NCBI GenBank assembly: GCA_020796225.1
Contig: CM036762.1
Coordinates: 15,953,786 to 16,017,785, forward strand
Direction of reading: 5' to 3'
DNA length: 64,000 nucleotides
Origin: Arion vulgaris
Lineage: Eukaryota; Mollusca; Gastropoda; Stylommatophora; Arionidae
Shown: positions 44,755 through 55,860 of the stretch, piece by piece
Position numbering within the stretch: the first letter of the stretch is position 1
Layout of the letters: the number at the start of each line of letters is the position of its first letter
Notes under the pieces: model-generated
Database searches by the model: none
Told to the model about the DNA's origin: nothing
What the model saw: only the letters and a program-made list of their open reading frames with translations
Program-made: the position numbers and the translations under genes

Positions 44755-44925
44755 AAGTGGGATGCAAAGGGTTCAAGAAAGAGGTCGACCTAAGGAGACC
44801 CTGAAGCGAACTTTGCTGAGAGAGGCAGGAAATATCGGTCTCAGTTCCATGGAGGAGATTGAGCGAGTTGCCCAGGATAGAGCGGTATGGAGAAATTACT
44901 TGCAGGCCCTATGTAACGTATAACG
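44755..44925 (+). pseudogene. LINE C-terminal fragment
   Basis: In one frame RGRPKETLKRTLLREAG, then MEEIERVAQDRAVWRNYLQA, then LC and a stop. This is the GRPxxTxRR ... AxDRxxWR ... LC ending of LINE proteins. 5'-truncated. Confidence 0.8.
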
Positions 44926-44989
44926 GTACGAGAGGAATTATTATTATTATTATTATGGTGACAAAACTACAATCTGTCTATATCTTCTT

Positions 44990-45110
44990 ATTCTTCTTGC
45001 GTTCATCTGCTATTAATTCAGGCCTAGTCAGGGCACCTTTTGTGGCGCTTCTGACTGATTTCTGCGTGAATTCCTGCTTTCCATTTTTTTATTCCCACAT
45101 CTGTTAAGAG
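44990..45110 (-). repeat. Interspersed repeat, family F
   Basis: TTCAGGCCTAGTCAGGGCAC, TGACTGATTTCTGCGTGAAT and TCCTGCTTTCC, the reverse of 63480-63545. Confidence 0.55.
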
Positions 45111-45269
45111 TGTAAGCTCGTTTACGTTTACTTGGGGACCTGTTTCGACATTTTTGGGATTAGGTAAGAACATAAAATTTGAATACGGTGATTGATCGCA
45201 ATCAACCGGTATGTGCATACGCGATGTATCGGCAGTAGGTGAAGATACACACATACATATACATATGGT

Positions 45270-45850
45270 GAGCGAATCTTACTGTCTTCGCGGGATGTTT
45301 AAACTACATTGCCGTTAGACATTGTTTGTATTGTATTTTTTAGTTAATGCAGTGCTCGATTATTTTAACTGTTTGAGGGCATCGGATGCTTGAGGTTCCG
45401 GTAAACTGAAAGTCTACTCGGGTTTTCTCAAGATGTGTGTCCTATCAATCGGCAGCGTCTGTTCTTTTCAACTTTGTTTACTGGGATCTGTATCGTTATC
45501 GCTCATGATCTGTCTCTAAATCCCGTCTCCGTGTATTTCTCGGCCTTCCCTTCTTTCTCTGCCCCTGCGGGTTCAAGGAAAGGACACCTCTTGTTATATT
45601 CCCCTCAGGTTTTCGCAGAGTGTGTCCTATACAGCGCCAGCGTCTTATTTTAACAGCCTCGGTCTCTCCATAATTTCCTCATTTGTGACACTATCATACC
45701 ATCTCAGTTCCTCTATTCTGCGCAGACAGCAGTTGATTAATGTTTGCAGTTTATTCGTTATTGTGTTTAGCCGTTCTCCATGTATCTGTCCCAGACGGCA
45801 GAACTTCTTTAACATTGAAATTAAATATTCTGATCAAGAGCCTACTCGAC
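45270..45850 (-). pseudogene. Decayed LINE C-terminal region
   Basis: The minus strand has INNKLQTLINCCLRRIEELR, then WYDSVTNEEIMERP. It resembles the LRRILxIRWxDxVTNEEI segment of LINE polymerases. Further on stops accumulate, and RKGHLLL-type plus-strand frames are shadows. Confidence 0.6.
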
Positions 45851-45889
45851 GCTCGCAAAAAAACCCACATTTAGATTTATTACCTTCTA

Positions 45890-46140
45890 GTAACACTCCG
45901 TATCGACCACTTATTAAACCACGCTTTGTGATTTGTATGTGCCCTGAGCCTAAGAGCGATTGTACGCTGTGCTGGTTATGCGCCTATAAGTAGGTCAGCA
46001 CATCCAATTTCTGCGACGCTTTTTATTTACTATGGTAGCTTTCCTAGGCCCCTACCTCAGTCGCTTCTTACGACATTCCTTGTATGTCGAGGTGCTACTA
46101 TTCTTTACTCCCCGTGTGAGCCCCAATAACAAACGGGCGC
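45890..46140 (+). repeat. Interspersed repeat, family D
   Basis: TCCGTATCGACCACTTATTA, GTGATTTGTATGTGCCCTGA, CCCCTACCTCAGTCGCTTCT and TGAGCCCCAATAACA. Confidence 0.8.
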
Positions 46141-46553
46141 TATCGTATTACCTTAAAAATGGTACCATCAAGAAAATTCAAAAATACCCTCAAGACATGA
46201 GTTTCACCACACTGTAGTTCACCCATCCCCTTGACTTTTCTTGAACATATTCCCTTTCCTCAACTGGCTATCTCATCAATCAACACTACATAAATAAGTG
46301 ATATCTTCGCAATTTTCATCTTCGTTGCTAACTGAACCATCAATTCTCAAACCGACAAGGCGACGCCTAAAGATATAATTCTTGGAACAAAGAATGCTCT
46401 TCAAGCCGGTGATAGGATCAATCAATACACAAATCATGTCCGCATGACATGAACTGTGTTCCGGAGATATCTACTACACGTGCATTGACCAACCTCGAAA
46501 ATAAGAATTCAATAGCGTGCCGCCTACGTACGTGTGTGTGTGTATGCGAGCGC
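46141..46553. other. No gene recognised
   Basis: A short (GT)n run near 46532. No supported gene. Confidence 0.4.
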
Positions 46554-46565
46554 AAGTATGTGTTT

Positions 46566-46795
46566 AACAAAAAAGCCGAAGGATTGACTTCATTACCCCA
46601 TACGGCTCGGTCCCCCTCCGCAGAAATGGCACGCCACCTGCCGAGAGTATTGCACAAAGCACGAACTCCGTAGCTCTAGCAACAATTCTAGGGGTTTCTG
46701 AAAAAAAAATGCACTCGAACAGAATGGCGCGGTCCGGACTCGAACCCACGACTCACAAGACAAAGGGCTTAACCACTTAGCCACAGTGACCCCCA
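46566..46795 (-). repeat. tRNA-derived SINE, family B, with target-site duplication
   Basis: AAAAAGCCGAAGGATTGACT, GGCACGCCACCTGCCGAGAG, GGTCCGGACTCGAACCCACG and TTAACCACTTAGCCACAGTG, then ACCCCC. Flanked by the perfect 12-base duplication AAGTATGTGTTT at 46554-46565 and 46796-46807. Confidence 0.95.
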
Positions 46796-47039
46796 AAGTA
46801 TGTGTTTCATGCCGCCACCCAAATATATATGTATATGAGAGTTATTTCCCCATGCCGTCATCCATATCCTGCGGCAGTATTCACTGTTCATAAACTAAAA
46901 ACGATGTAGTTAAACTATAGCCAGCATTCAGTGTTGAGATGTCCCCTGATCTTATGAAAAAATCAATAAGAGAAACAAACATACACACACACTGCAGTCA
47001 GAACTTTGTATGGTATAATTAATATAGGAATTTTTGCTT

Positions 47040-47175
47040 ATTGATTGATTTGTTGATTGATTGGACAATCATGATTGCTTGTCGGTGAATAACCATGCGT
47101 GCTCTAATATTTCTTACGGAGGACATATCTCAACGGTAGTGCACAGACTCCGTAGCGCCGGCGAGGGTCCCCATT
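47040..47175 (+). repeat. Interspersed repeat, family G
   Basis: TTGATTGATTTGTTGATTGA, GGTGAATAACCATGCGTGCT, ACATATCTCAACGGTAGTGC and GACTCCGTAGCGCCGGCGAG. The most complete copy. Confidence 0.55.
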
Positions 47176-47492
47176 GTAATTTTGAGAATGGTGAAAATGT
47201 GTAGGAAAGTTATTTTAATTTCGTATGATTTTGCGTTACCCTCCCACCTTTCCAGCCTACGTTCATCGATATCAATTGCATATAGTTCTTTTCTGTGTTA
47301 AAATTGAATACTGGTTCTAAGTTGTATCGTTCGTCTCTGACAGATCATCTAACTCGAGTTCCCAGTCCTAACTAACAATATAAAATATACAAAATAGTCA
47401 CATTAAAAATAAGCAAGTGTTAAGTGTGAAAGTCAAGGAAAAACAAAGGCTCTAGAAATGAATCAAACCCCGAACAATTCTGTCATTTATTG
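47176..47492. other. No gene recognised
   Basis: No supported feature. Confidence 0.4.
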
Positions 47493-47500
47493 TTCTAGAC

Positions 47501-50500
47501 CATAGATTCCCAAACTTGTTCGGTCCACCGCCCACTTTGCACGACATAAACTTTGTAACGCTCCTCCTCCCTACCGCCCACTTTGCACGACATAAACTTT
47601 GTAACTCTGCCCCTGTCCACCGCCCACTTTGCACGACATAAACTTTGTAAAGCTGCCCCTGTCTACCGCCCACTTTGCACGACATAAACTTTGTAAAGCT
47701 GCCCCTGTCTACCGCCCACTTTGCACGACATAAACTTTGTAACTCTGCCCCTGTCTACCGCCCACTTTGCACGACATAAACTTTGTAAAGCTGCCCCTGT
47801 CCACCGCCCACTTTGCACGACATAAACTTTGTAACTCTGCCCCTGTCCACCGCCCACTTTGCAGACATAAACTTTGTAAAGCTGCCCCTGTCTACCGCCC
47901 ACTTTGCACGACATAAACTTTGTAACTCTGCCCCTGTCTACCGCCCACTTTGCACGACATAAACTTTGTAAAGCTGCCCCTGTCTACCGCCCACTTTGCA
48001 CGACATAAACTTTGTAACTCTGCCCCTGTCTACCGCCCACTTTGCACGACATAAACTTTGTAAAGCTGCCCCTGTCCACCGCCCACTTTGCACGACATAA
48101 ACTTTGTAACTCTGCCCCTGTCCACCGCCCACTTTGCACGACATAAACTTTGTAACTCTGCCCCTGTCCACCGCCCACTTTGCACGACATAAACTTTGTA
48201 ACGCTGCCCTCCCACCGCCCACTTTGCATGACATAAACTTTGTAACGCTGCCCCTACCTACCGCCCACTTTGCACGACATAAACTTTGTAACTCTGCCCC
48301 TGTCCACCGCCCACTTTGCACGACATAAACTTTGTAACTCTGCCCCTGTCCACCGCCCACTTTGCACGACATAAACTTTGTAACGCTGCCCTCCCCACCG
48401 CCCACTTTGCATGACATAAACTTTGTAACGCTCCCCTCCCACCGCCCACTTTGCACAACATGAACTTTGTAACGCTGCCCTCCCTACCGCCCACTTTGCA
48501 CGACATAAACTTTGTAACGCTGCCTCCCCACCGCCCACTTTGCACGACATAAACTTTGTAACGCTGCCCCTCCCCACCGCCCACTTTGCACGACATAAAC
48601 TTTGTAACGCTGCCCTCCCCACCGCCCACTTTGCACGACATAAACTTTGTAACGCTGCCCTCCCCACCGCCCACTTTGCACGACATAAACTTTGTAACGC
48701 TGCCCCTCCCACCGCCCACTTTGCACGACATAAACTTTGTAACGCTGCCCTCCCCACCGCCCACTTTGCACGACATAAACTTTGTAACGCTGCCCTCCCC
48801 ACCGCCCACTTTGCACGACATAAACTTTGTAAGCTCCCCTCCCCACCGCCCACTTTGCACGACTAAACTTTGTAACGCTGCCCCTCCCCACCGCCCACTT
48901 TGCACGACATAAACTTTGTAACGCTGCCCCTCCACCGCCCACTTTGCACGACATAAACTTTGTAACGCTGCCCTCCCACCGCCCACTTTGCCGACATAAC
49001 TTTGTACGCTGCTCCTGCCACCGCCCACTTTGCACGACATAAACTTTGTAACGCTGCCCCTCCCACCGCCCACTTTGCACGACATAAACTTTGTAACGCT
49101 GCCCTCCCCACCGCCCACTTTGCACGACATAAACTTTGTAACGCTGCCCTCCCACCGCCCACTTTGCCGACATAAACTTTGTAACGCTGCCCTGCCTACC
49201 GCCCACTTTGCACGACATAAACTTTGTAACGCTGCCCTCCCCACCGCCCACTTTGCACGACATAAACTTTGTAACGCTGCCCTGCCTACCGCCCACTTTG
49301 CACGACATAAACTTTGTAACGCTGCCCCTGCCTACCGCCCACTTTGCACGACATAAACTTTGTAACGCTGCCCTGCCTACCGCCCACTTTGCACGACATA
49401 AACTTTGTAACGCTGCCCTCCCACCGCCCACTTTGCATGACATAAACTTTGTAACGCTCCCTCCCACCGCCCACTTTGCACGACATAAACTTTGTAACGC
49501 TGCCCCTCCCACCGCCCACTTTGCACGACATAAACTTTGTAACGCTGCCCCTCCTACCGCCCACTTTGCACGACATAAACTTTGTAACGCTCCCCTCCCC
49601 ACCGCCCACTTTGCACGACATAAACTTTGTAACGCTGCCCTCCCCACCGCCCACTTTGCACGACATAAACTTTGTAACGCTGCCCCTCCCACCGCCCACT
49701 TTGCACGACATAAACTTTGTAACGCTGCCCCTCCTACCGCCCACTTTGCACGACATAAACTTTGTAACGCTCCCTCCCCACTGCCCACTTTGCACGACAT
49801 AAACTTTGTAACGCTGCCCCTGCCTACCGCCCACTTTGCACGACATAAACTTTGTAACGCTGCCCCTGCCTACCGCCCACTTTGCACGACATAAACTTTG
49901 AACTGTCTACCGCCACTTTGCGATAACTTTGTAACGCTGCCTGCCTACCGCCCACTTTGCACGACATAAACTTTGTAACGCTGCCCCTCCCCACCGCCCA
50001 CTTTGCACGACATAAACTTTGTAACGCTGCCCCTCCCCACCGCCCACTTTGCACGACATAAACTTTGTAAGCTCCCCTCCCCACCGCCCACTTTGCACGA
50101 CATAAACTTTGTAACGCTGCCCTCCCCACCGCCCACTTTGCACGACATAAACTTTGTAACGCTGCCCCTCCCCACCGCCCACTTTGCACGACATAAACTT
50201 TGTAACTCTGCCCTCCCACCGCCCACTTTGCACGACATAAACTTTGTAACGCTGCCCCTCCCCACCGTCCACTTTGCACGACATAAACTTTGTAACGCCC
50301 CCACCGCCCACTTTGCACGACATAAACTTTGTAACGCTCCCCTCCCCACCGCCCACTTTGCACGACATAAACTTTGTAACGCTGCCCTCCCCATTATACC
50401 AGTTTGCCAACGTCCTTCCTCCCCCCCCAACCATATTATATATGCTCTATTTTCACTTTGACATAGAAAATTGATATATATTTCTGTCATCATGGTCAAT

Positions 50501-50720
50501 TTTCAAATGATTATATACATGAAATAAAAATGGATGAGAAAATGGATCGTGTAAGATGGACATAAGATGAATTAAAATGCGGAATACAAAGTTTAAATGA
50601 TTAACAATCGCTAAATCACGAGAGAGAAAAAATTCTTCTGAACCCACTATCCACTCCTTCCTTCCCTCCCCCAAGAAGCTTCAGCGCCCACAGGCGTACC
50701 GCCCACTTTGGGAAACGGTG
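47501..50720. mobile_element. hAT-like MITE enlarged by an internal minisatellite
   Basis: Begins CATAGATTCCCAAAC and ends CTTTGGGAAACGGTG, imperfect inverted repeats like those of the 35737 element. Flanked by the perfect 8-base duplication TTCTAGAC at 47493-47500 and 50721-50728. The right part (50396-50720) is the reverse complement of the 35737 element body (for example GATTATATACATGAAAT, AGCTTCAGCGCCCACAGGCG). The rest, 47521-50395, is the 46-bp array. Total 3220 bases against 383 in the short form. Confidence 0.9.
47521..50395. repeat. 46-bp minisatellite, about 60 copies
   Basis: Unit: ACCGCCCACTTTGCACGACA, TAAACTTTGTAACGCTGCCC and CTCCCC, with 44-46-base variants. The left quarter alternates GTAAAGCTGCCCCTGTCTAC with GTAACTCTGCCCCTGTCTAC units. 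The middle and right are GTAACGCTGCCC units. The unit has no stop codon in several frames, giving frames of up to 438 codons on the minus strand (repeating CRAKWAVG, MSCKVGG and YKVYVVQSGRW). These are artefacts: 46 is not a multiple of three and length changes simply shift between open frames. Confidence 0.97.
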
Positions 50721-50728
50721 TTCTAGAC

Positions 50729-51127
50729 ACTGGCCACTAACACATCGTAGCTTCTTTCTTGCTAATACTGTATCTTGGAGATCTATAAATTGTATGTGGG
50801 ACCGCATTTTGCCCAGACTATTGCTCTGCTCTATACTTATTAATAGTGTGCTCTGAAACCACGGTGTCTATGGCCGTCATTTTAACATGAAATAAATATT
50901 GATGTGTTCTCATCGATATCGTTGTTTACTTTCTCATACACGTTTCTGCACTTTGCTTATATGTGCCCAAAGATTAACCCATTATTTGTGTATGGATCTA
51001 GGGACCATGATTAGTCAGTACATGACAGGGTAATTGCGTCTGTATTTGTCCGTGATATCAGAAAGATTGTGCTTTGTAATCAAGGTTTAATGTACATTAT
51101 TGGCCTGCGTACGTGTATATGTATGTA
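50729..51127. other. No gene recognised
   Basis: No supported feature before the (TA)n tract. Confidence 0.4.
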
Positions 51128-51360
<233 letters not shown>

Positions 51361-51383
51361 ATATTTCCGATAATTTATTAAAT

Positions 51384-51388
<5 letters not shown>

Positions 51389-51448
<60 letters not shown>
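51389..51448. repeat. (TA)n microsatellite
   Basis: About 60 bases of perfect TA repeats. Confidence 0.95.
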
Positions 51449-51454
<6 letters not shown>

Positions 51455-51794
51455 TAGTCGATATGTTGTATCATGTCTGCGAGGAAAGAAAACGTCCACC
51501 TTCATTCTTTATAAACAGATAGCCTGCTTCCCTTTCCTATAATAATGGTCCTTTCGTGTAGATATGTTCTATTTAACTGTATCTATGAGAATGGGTTTTT
51601 TGGGGTTGTTTTGTTTCATGTAGGAAATACAATTTCATATTCTCTGTAAGAAAGTGGGAATAGATGTGAGAAGGTATCGTTTCATGTTCTTTGTGTATGC
51701 ATATATATATATAAATTTTAAAAGAAAACTTAAGTTGAATGTTCAATGTGATTAGGAATCATTTCATGTTCCTTATAACATGATTGTTGTTGGG
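51449..51794. other. No gene recognised
   Basis: AT-rich, with TTTCATGTTCTT-like words three times. Nothing supported. Confidence 0.4.
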
Positions 51795-52020
51795 GGTATG
51801 TACGGTTAGTGGTTAAAGTATTTGACTTGCGTTCCGAAGATCGTGGGTTCGAATCCGGACTGCCCCGTTCTGTTCATGTGTGCCTTTTTTTAAGAGAACC
51901 CTAGGATTGTTATCGGAGCTACGATGTACGTACTTTTTACAATACTCTCGGTCCATGGACTACCACTTACTGAGGAGTTAGATCGTGAAACCCGGTGCAA
52001 TGAATACCCTTTATAAGATA
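51795..52020 (+). repeat. Degenerate SINE, family B
   Basis: TTAGTGGTTAAAGTATTTGA, GATCGTGGGTTCGAATCCGG, TTGTTATCGGAGCTACGATG and AAACCCGGTGCAATGAATAC. Several body segments are lost. Confidence 0.75.
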
Positions 52021-52254
52021 GTTGTATTTAATCTTCTATGTAATAAAGTATTACTATTTCTGCACTGACATGCCCTTGTCCATAATTAGGCTCTTTCACA
52101 TCCATGTACTATTCATACAACGTAATCGATAATACAATTTCATTACTTTCGTTTGAACTCGTTAAAAAGTTTTGACGTAATGAGTTGATCAGGAGACAAT
52201 GACGATCTGTCAGGTATACCCTGCGGAAGACACGGACATGGGTCACTAGACAAG

Positions 52255-52440
52255 CAATTGAGTGGAAACCCGTACGGTAAACGGAAAATGGGGCGTCCTA
52301 GATAGACCTGACGACGGAGACTTGTTGAAGAACCGAAGAATGCTGGACTATCCTGAAAAGCCATTCGGAAAACTATCCAAGAGCGAGAAAAGTAAACAAC
52401 TATTCAGTCCCTATGCTCCGCGAGGAGCGGAGAGGAAAAG
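52255..52440 (+). pseudogene. LINE C-terminal fragment
   Basis: AACGGAAAATGGGGCGTCCT reads as a KRKMGRP-type motif. MLDYPEKPFGKLSKSEKSKQ (for W-xx-L-KK-AK-DREKWRQ) and a CAPRGAERK ending then follow the LINE tail order, as at 19300. Confidence 0.55.
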
Positions 52441-52555
52441 TAAACTGATCTTGAAAATAATATTTATAGCAGGAATTCATTGCACGAATTCCAAGTCTCA
52501 TTCTTCTTTTTGTAAGCGTCCCTGACATGTTTTTTTCAACGCAAACGTACTAATA

Positions 52556-52556
52556 C

Positions 52557-52612
<56 letters not shown>
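52556..52612. repeat. (TA)n microsatellite
   Basis: About 50 bases of TA repeats. Confidence 0.95.
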
Positions 52613-52613
<1 letters not shown>

Positions 52614-53084
52614 CATATATGTAAAAATGAGTTTGTATGTATAGGAACGTTCTCGCTCGATCTATCATCGGCAAAAATGTCACCATTTTCTCACTTTGTG
52701 TTCATTTTTGAAACAATATTTCATGGGTTGTTACACTTCAAACATAAACAGAACCGAAAGCATTCTGCAGTAAGTATCTTACGTTTGAAAACCTGAGCTA
52801 AGTTGAAGAAAAACTGGAACTGCTAGCAAATTATGGAACACGCCTCATCAATGTCGGGGTGTTCTTTCGTAAAGAAACGATGAATGTCGCTTTATTTCTT
52901 GCATGAAGCTTGAGACGAAATTGTAAGGACGAACAAGAAATTGCGAATGATTTTAATGCTATTCTCTACAGCATGCTAGGGTAATGGCAAGTCTGAGAGG
53001 GTTGTTATTTTAGCTGCAGCATTTTAAAATATTGCTAGCGGTTAGAAGATGATCACAAAAGTAATGACTCTTTTTAGAGACAAT
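52613..53084. other. No gene recognised
   Basis: No supported feature. Confidence 0.4.
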
Positions 53085-53300
53085 AGCGTCAATGCTATTC
53101 GACAGACCAATCCAACGACATTAATGTCAATATTCGACAGATCAATCTAGCGATATTGTCAATGATATTTAGCGGAACAGCTCAGCGATATTGGTTGAAT
53201 GTTATTTAACATACCGGCCCATCGACATTGATATTTCACAGACCAGTCAAGCGACATTGAAGTAAATGTTATTTGACAGAAGTCAAGCTACATTGAAGTA
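53085..53300. repeat. Degenerate tandem repeat of about 40 bp
   Basis: Recurring CAATGCTATTCGACAGACCA, TCAATATTCGACAGATCAAT and ATGTTATTTGACAGA words with the CGACATT linker. Five to six diverged copies. Confidence 0.65.
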
Positions 53301-53311
53301 AATGTTATTCC

Positions 53312-53520
53312 ACAAAAAAAGTAAAATGAGTAATAGAAGAATAATAAAGCGATAAGTAAAAGGAGAAGAAGAAAATAAAAAGAGAAGAAATAGGAAAAGA
53401 GAAAAAAGAAAGCAAAAATTAGAAGAATAAAACAAATAAGAAAAATGGTGAAAAAAAAATAAAAGAGGCAGAAATAGGAAAAGAAGAGGAAAAAGAAGTA
53501 AAAAGGAGAAAGGAAAAAAT
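53312..53520. repeat. Purine-rich, C-depleted tract
   Basis: About 200 bases of A and G with some T and only about four C on the plus strand (AAAAGGAGAAGAAGAAAATA and similar). Low-complexity minus-strand frame (FLLFPLLFLF) is an artefact. Confidence 0.85.
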
Positions 53521-53879
53521 TTCCCGGGAATCATGTCTAAGTTACCGCTCAAGTGCTATAACGGTAAGACTTTCAGCTACTGAAATCAAGTGAGATCTAA
53601 TGGGAGAACTCTGCTTATGAAGACGTCCATTCTAAAGTTGTCCATTTGTACAGAGTTAGTTAGCCTCTTCATGGCATCGCTGAAAGAGCAAGTCTATCTA
53701 AGCTATCTTCTCTTCTTGAGTCTAAGTTTCTTCTTATAGTTCTACCATTTCATGTGGTAACAATGTCATGTACTTAATCTCTACAAATCTTCTTGGTTAT
53801 TCGCTAGCAGTATGTTCCAGGCATCCCTTATCTTCTGGCTGTCTTTTTTGTAAAACTGTCTTTACTGCTTGTAATACCA
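53521..53879. other. No gene recognised
   Basis: No supported feature. Confidence 0.4.
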
Positions 53880-54024
53880 TCTTTTGGGGTGGGGTACGAC
53901 AGGGTGCGACATAAGCCTGAGGAATTTAATGGCCGCGAATGTCTAGTGCAGTCACCGTGAAAAAATGGTATGGCCCGACAGAAATAAAAACTCTTTGGTC
54001 TTACCGAGGATTGAACCCGAGTTC
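53880..54024 (-). repeat. SINE family E, left part (split by insertion)
   Basis: GGAATTTAATGGCCGCGAAT, GTGCAGTCACCGTGAAA and ACCGAGGATTGAACCCGAGT. The head continues at 54385 (GAACCCGGGTCTCCCGAATC, then CATTCGACCAGACGCCCC). Confidence 0.8.
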
Positions 54025-54035
54025 ATACTAAATAT

Positions 54036-54238
54036 TCGCCCGCGTGCCCAGCGTGTTCGTAGCGCGTTGGACTACGAGTGACAAGTCCTCTGTATGTGCG
54101 GGTTCAACTCCGCGGACTGGCAGAAAAGCTACAGGTTCCCCAGATTTACAGTGTTCGTGGCACGTGTTACTATTAATTATTAATTGAGCACTATTAATTA
54201 CGGTGTTCAAGTGCTTCTGGATCGGAAAAAAATAAAAA
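54036..54238 (+). repeat. tRNA-derived SINE, family A, nested, with target-site duplication
   Basis: CAGCGTGTTCGTAGCGCGTT, GCGGGTTCAACTCCGCGGAC and CAAGTGCTTCTGGATCGG with A-rich end. Flanked by the 11-base duplication ATACTAAATAT at 54025-54035 and 54239-54249. Lies within the LINE fragment continuing at 54239. Confidence 0.9.
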
Positions 54239-54384
54239 ATACTAAATATGCAAAGAGAGTGCTTAATCAACATCCGAACTGGCGTGTTGAGCCGCTGGAC
54301 GCTGCTGGATTTGCTGAGGCGGAGATCGCAGCACCTATGGACATGTCCGGAGTGCTATGATGATAGTTTTCAACTGATAACTGA
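54239..54384 (+). pseudogene. LINE 3' fragment (shared with 24400)
   Basis: ACTAAATATGCAAAGAGAGT, AACTGGCGTGTTGAGCCGCT, GGCGGAGATCGCAGCACCTA and GTCCGGAGTGCTATGATGAT, matching 24310-24440. This is the end of an RNase H-bearing LINE, ending ACTGATAAC. Confidence 0.75.
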
Positions 54385-54425
54385 ACCCGGGTCTCCCGAA
54401 TCCATTCGACCAGACGCCCCTAAGC
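54385..54425 (-). repeat. SINE family E, right part (tRNA head)
   Basis: GAACCCGGGTCTCCCGAATC, then CATTCGACCAGACGCCCC. About 11 bases (TGAACCCGRGT) are duplicated with the left part. Confidence 0.75.
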
Positions 54426-54899
54426 TTCTGACTAATGTCTCAAATCTTCAGTCTAGCCAATATTTAGTGGTACCTCTAACTGCTCGCTATTACTAAGATT
54501 AGCTCCAGAAACGAGATTACGAAATCACTTTAACGTGTTTAAACATAGAATAATGTCGAGAAACTCGGTTCTGTTGTTAACAGTTACGTTACTTTAGTTT
54601 GCTTAATTGTTTACGGTTTACTCTTTTATTAGTTTACTTTGTCTACCACTCTTCTATTTGCTGCGTCTGTGACGCTTGTTCTCTTGCGATAATTTGACTT
54701 GTTTTCTTTTGCTCCACTTCATCTCATCGTTTGTGTTTTTTAAACATTGAATTCCTTTGCCGTCTATCACTTTATATAGACGGTTATTATTCTATTCTCG
54801 TTTATCTTATCCAGTCCATGTTTCAGTGGCACTACGTAAAGTTAGCGCTGACAGTAGTAATAATAATAATAATAATAATATAACTTTAAGCTCCATATG
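54426..54899. other. No gene; (TAA)n microsatellite
   Basis: A (TAA)n run lies at about 54853-54881. Nothing else supported. Confidence 0.5.
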
Positions 54900-55265
54900 G
54901 AGCACATGGCTATGTGCCCCTTCATAGCCCATTCATTCTGTGGTACAATGGGTGATCTTCTAGTCTCTTGAACTTTTCTGTTTGTTTTTGTTTTCTGCTC
55001 TTATATCCTCCATTGGTTGTAGGCCTGTGGTCTTCTCCATTTCCTGTATTGGAGTAGATCTCACTCCCCCTGTAATAATTCTCATAGCTTGGTTCTGAAC
55101 ACGGTTGATTTGATTGAAGTTGGATTGGGTTACAGTTGCCCATGCAGAGATTCTATAGTCCAGTGTCGGGCGAACATATCCCATATAAAGCTTCTTTAAA
55201 ACACTTATCTGCCCCCCAGGTTGTACCAGCTAGTTTTTTCATGATAAAGAAAAATGGAGAAGATT
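54900..55265 (-). pseudogene. LINE reverse-transcriptase thumb region (same family as 15381)
   Basis: On the minus strand KKLAGTTWGADKC, then LYMGYVRPTLDYRISAWATV and INRVQNQAMRIITGGVRSTP, with GLQPMEDIRAENK near the end. It parallels the 16577-16800 part of the other element. One frameshift near 55190 and another near 54960. Confidence 0.8.
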
Positions 55266-55479
55266 GGTGGAAAGTAAGTTGAATGATTGTGGCATGACGT
55301 TGGAAACATTTATAGAAAGGTGGCAGAATGGCAACAAAATGAAATATGGTGTGGAAACCGTATGTGTCAAACGGAACACCAAGGAGATATAGATAGACAG
55401 ATGAAACACAGGCCCTCAACAATCATTTGTCGTTCGCTTTTTTATCCTGCGACACCCTTCTCATAACTATCTATCTCTT

Positions 55480-55750
55480 CCCATGTCTGTCTGTGTCTCC
55501 CTACGTATGTCTATCTTTCCACGTTTGCCTGTGTCTTATCATGTCTCCCAAGGTATGTCTGTCTTCCCACCTTTGTCTGTGTCTTCCCATGTCTTCCCCC
55601 GTATGTATGCCTCACAACGTCTGTCTGTGTCTTCCCATGTCTGTCTGTATCTTCCCATTGTCTGTGTCTACCCATGTCTGCCTGTGTCTACCCAAGTCTG
55701 TCTGTGTCTACCCAAATCTATATACGTCTTCCCAAGTTTGTCGATGTCTA
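55480..55750. repeat. Degenerate short-period tandem repeat
   Basis: TGTCTGTGTCTTCCCATGTC and TGTCTGTGTCTACCCAAGTC, units of about 12-24 bases. Frames repeating LCLPMSV-type peptides are artefacts. Confidence 0.8.
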
Positions 55751-55754
55751 CCGC

Positions 55755-55860
55755 CCTAAGTGACACAACATACAATCACTGTTAGGCTCGGATCACATAC
55801 AAATCACAAAGAGTAGTTTAACAAGTGGTCGATATGGATCGTTCGAAGAAAAAGTATTCC
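55755..55860 (-). repeat. Partial repeat, family D
   Basis: GTGACACAACATACAATCAC, GATCACATACAAATCACAAA and GTTTAACAAGTGGTCGATAT, then CGTTCGAAGAA. Confidence 0.75.

Noticed and set aside
48484..49800. Long minus-strand frame of 438 codons and companions (up to 328 codons) in the 46-bp array
   Set aside because: The peptide is a translation of the repeat unit with no stop in several frames; frame changes with every length variant, and the same happens on the plus strand. No start context, domain or splice structure.
55427..55785. Cysteine- and serine-rich frames at 55.4-55.8 kb
   Set aside because: Translation of TGTCTGTGTCTTCCC-type tandem repeats; two overlapping frames are equally open.
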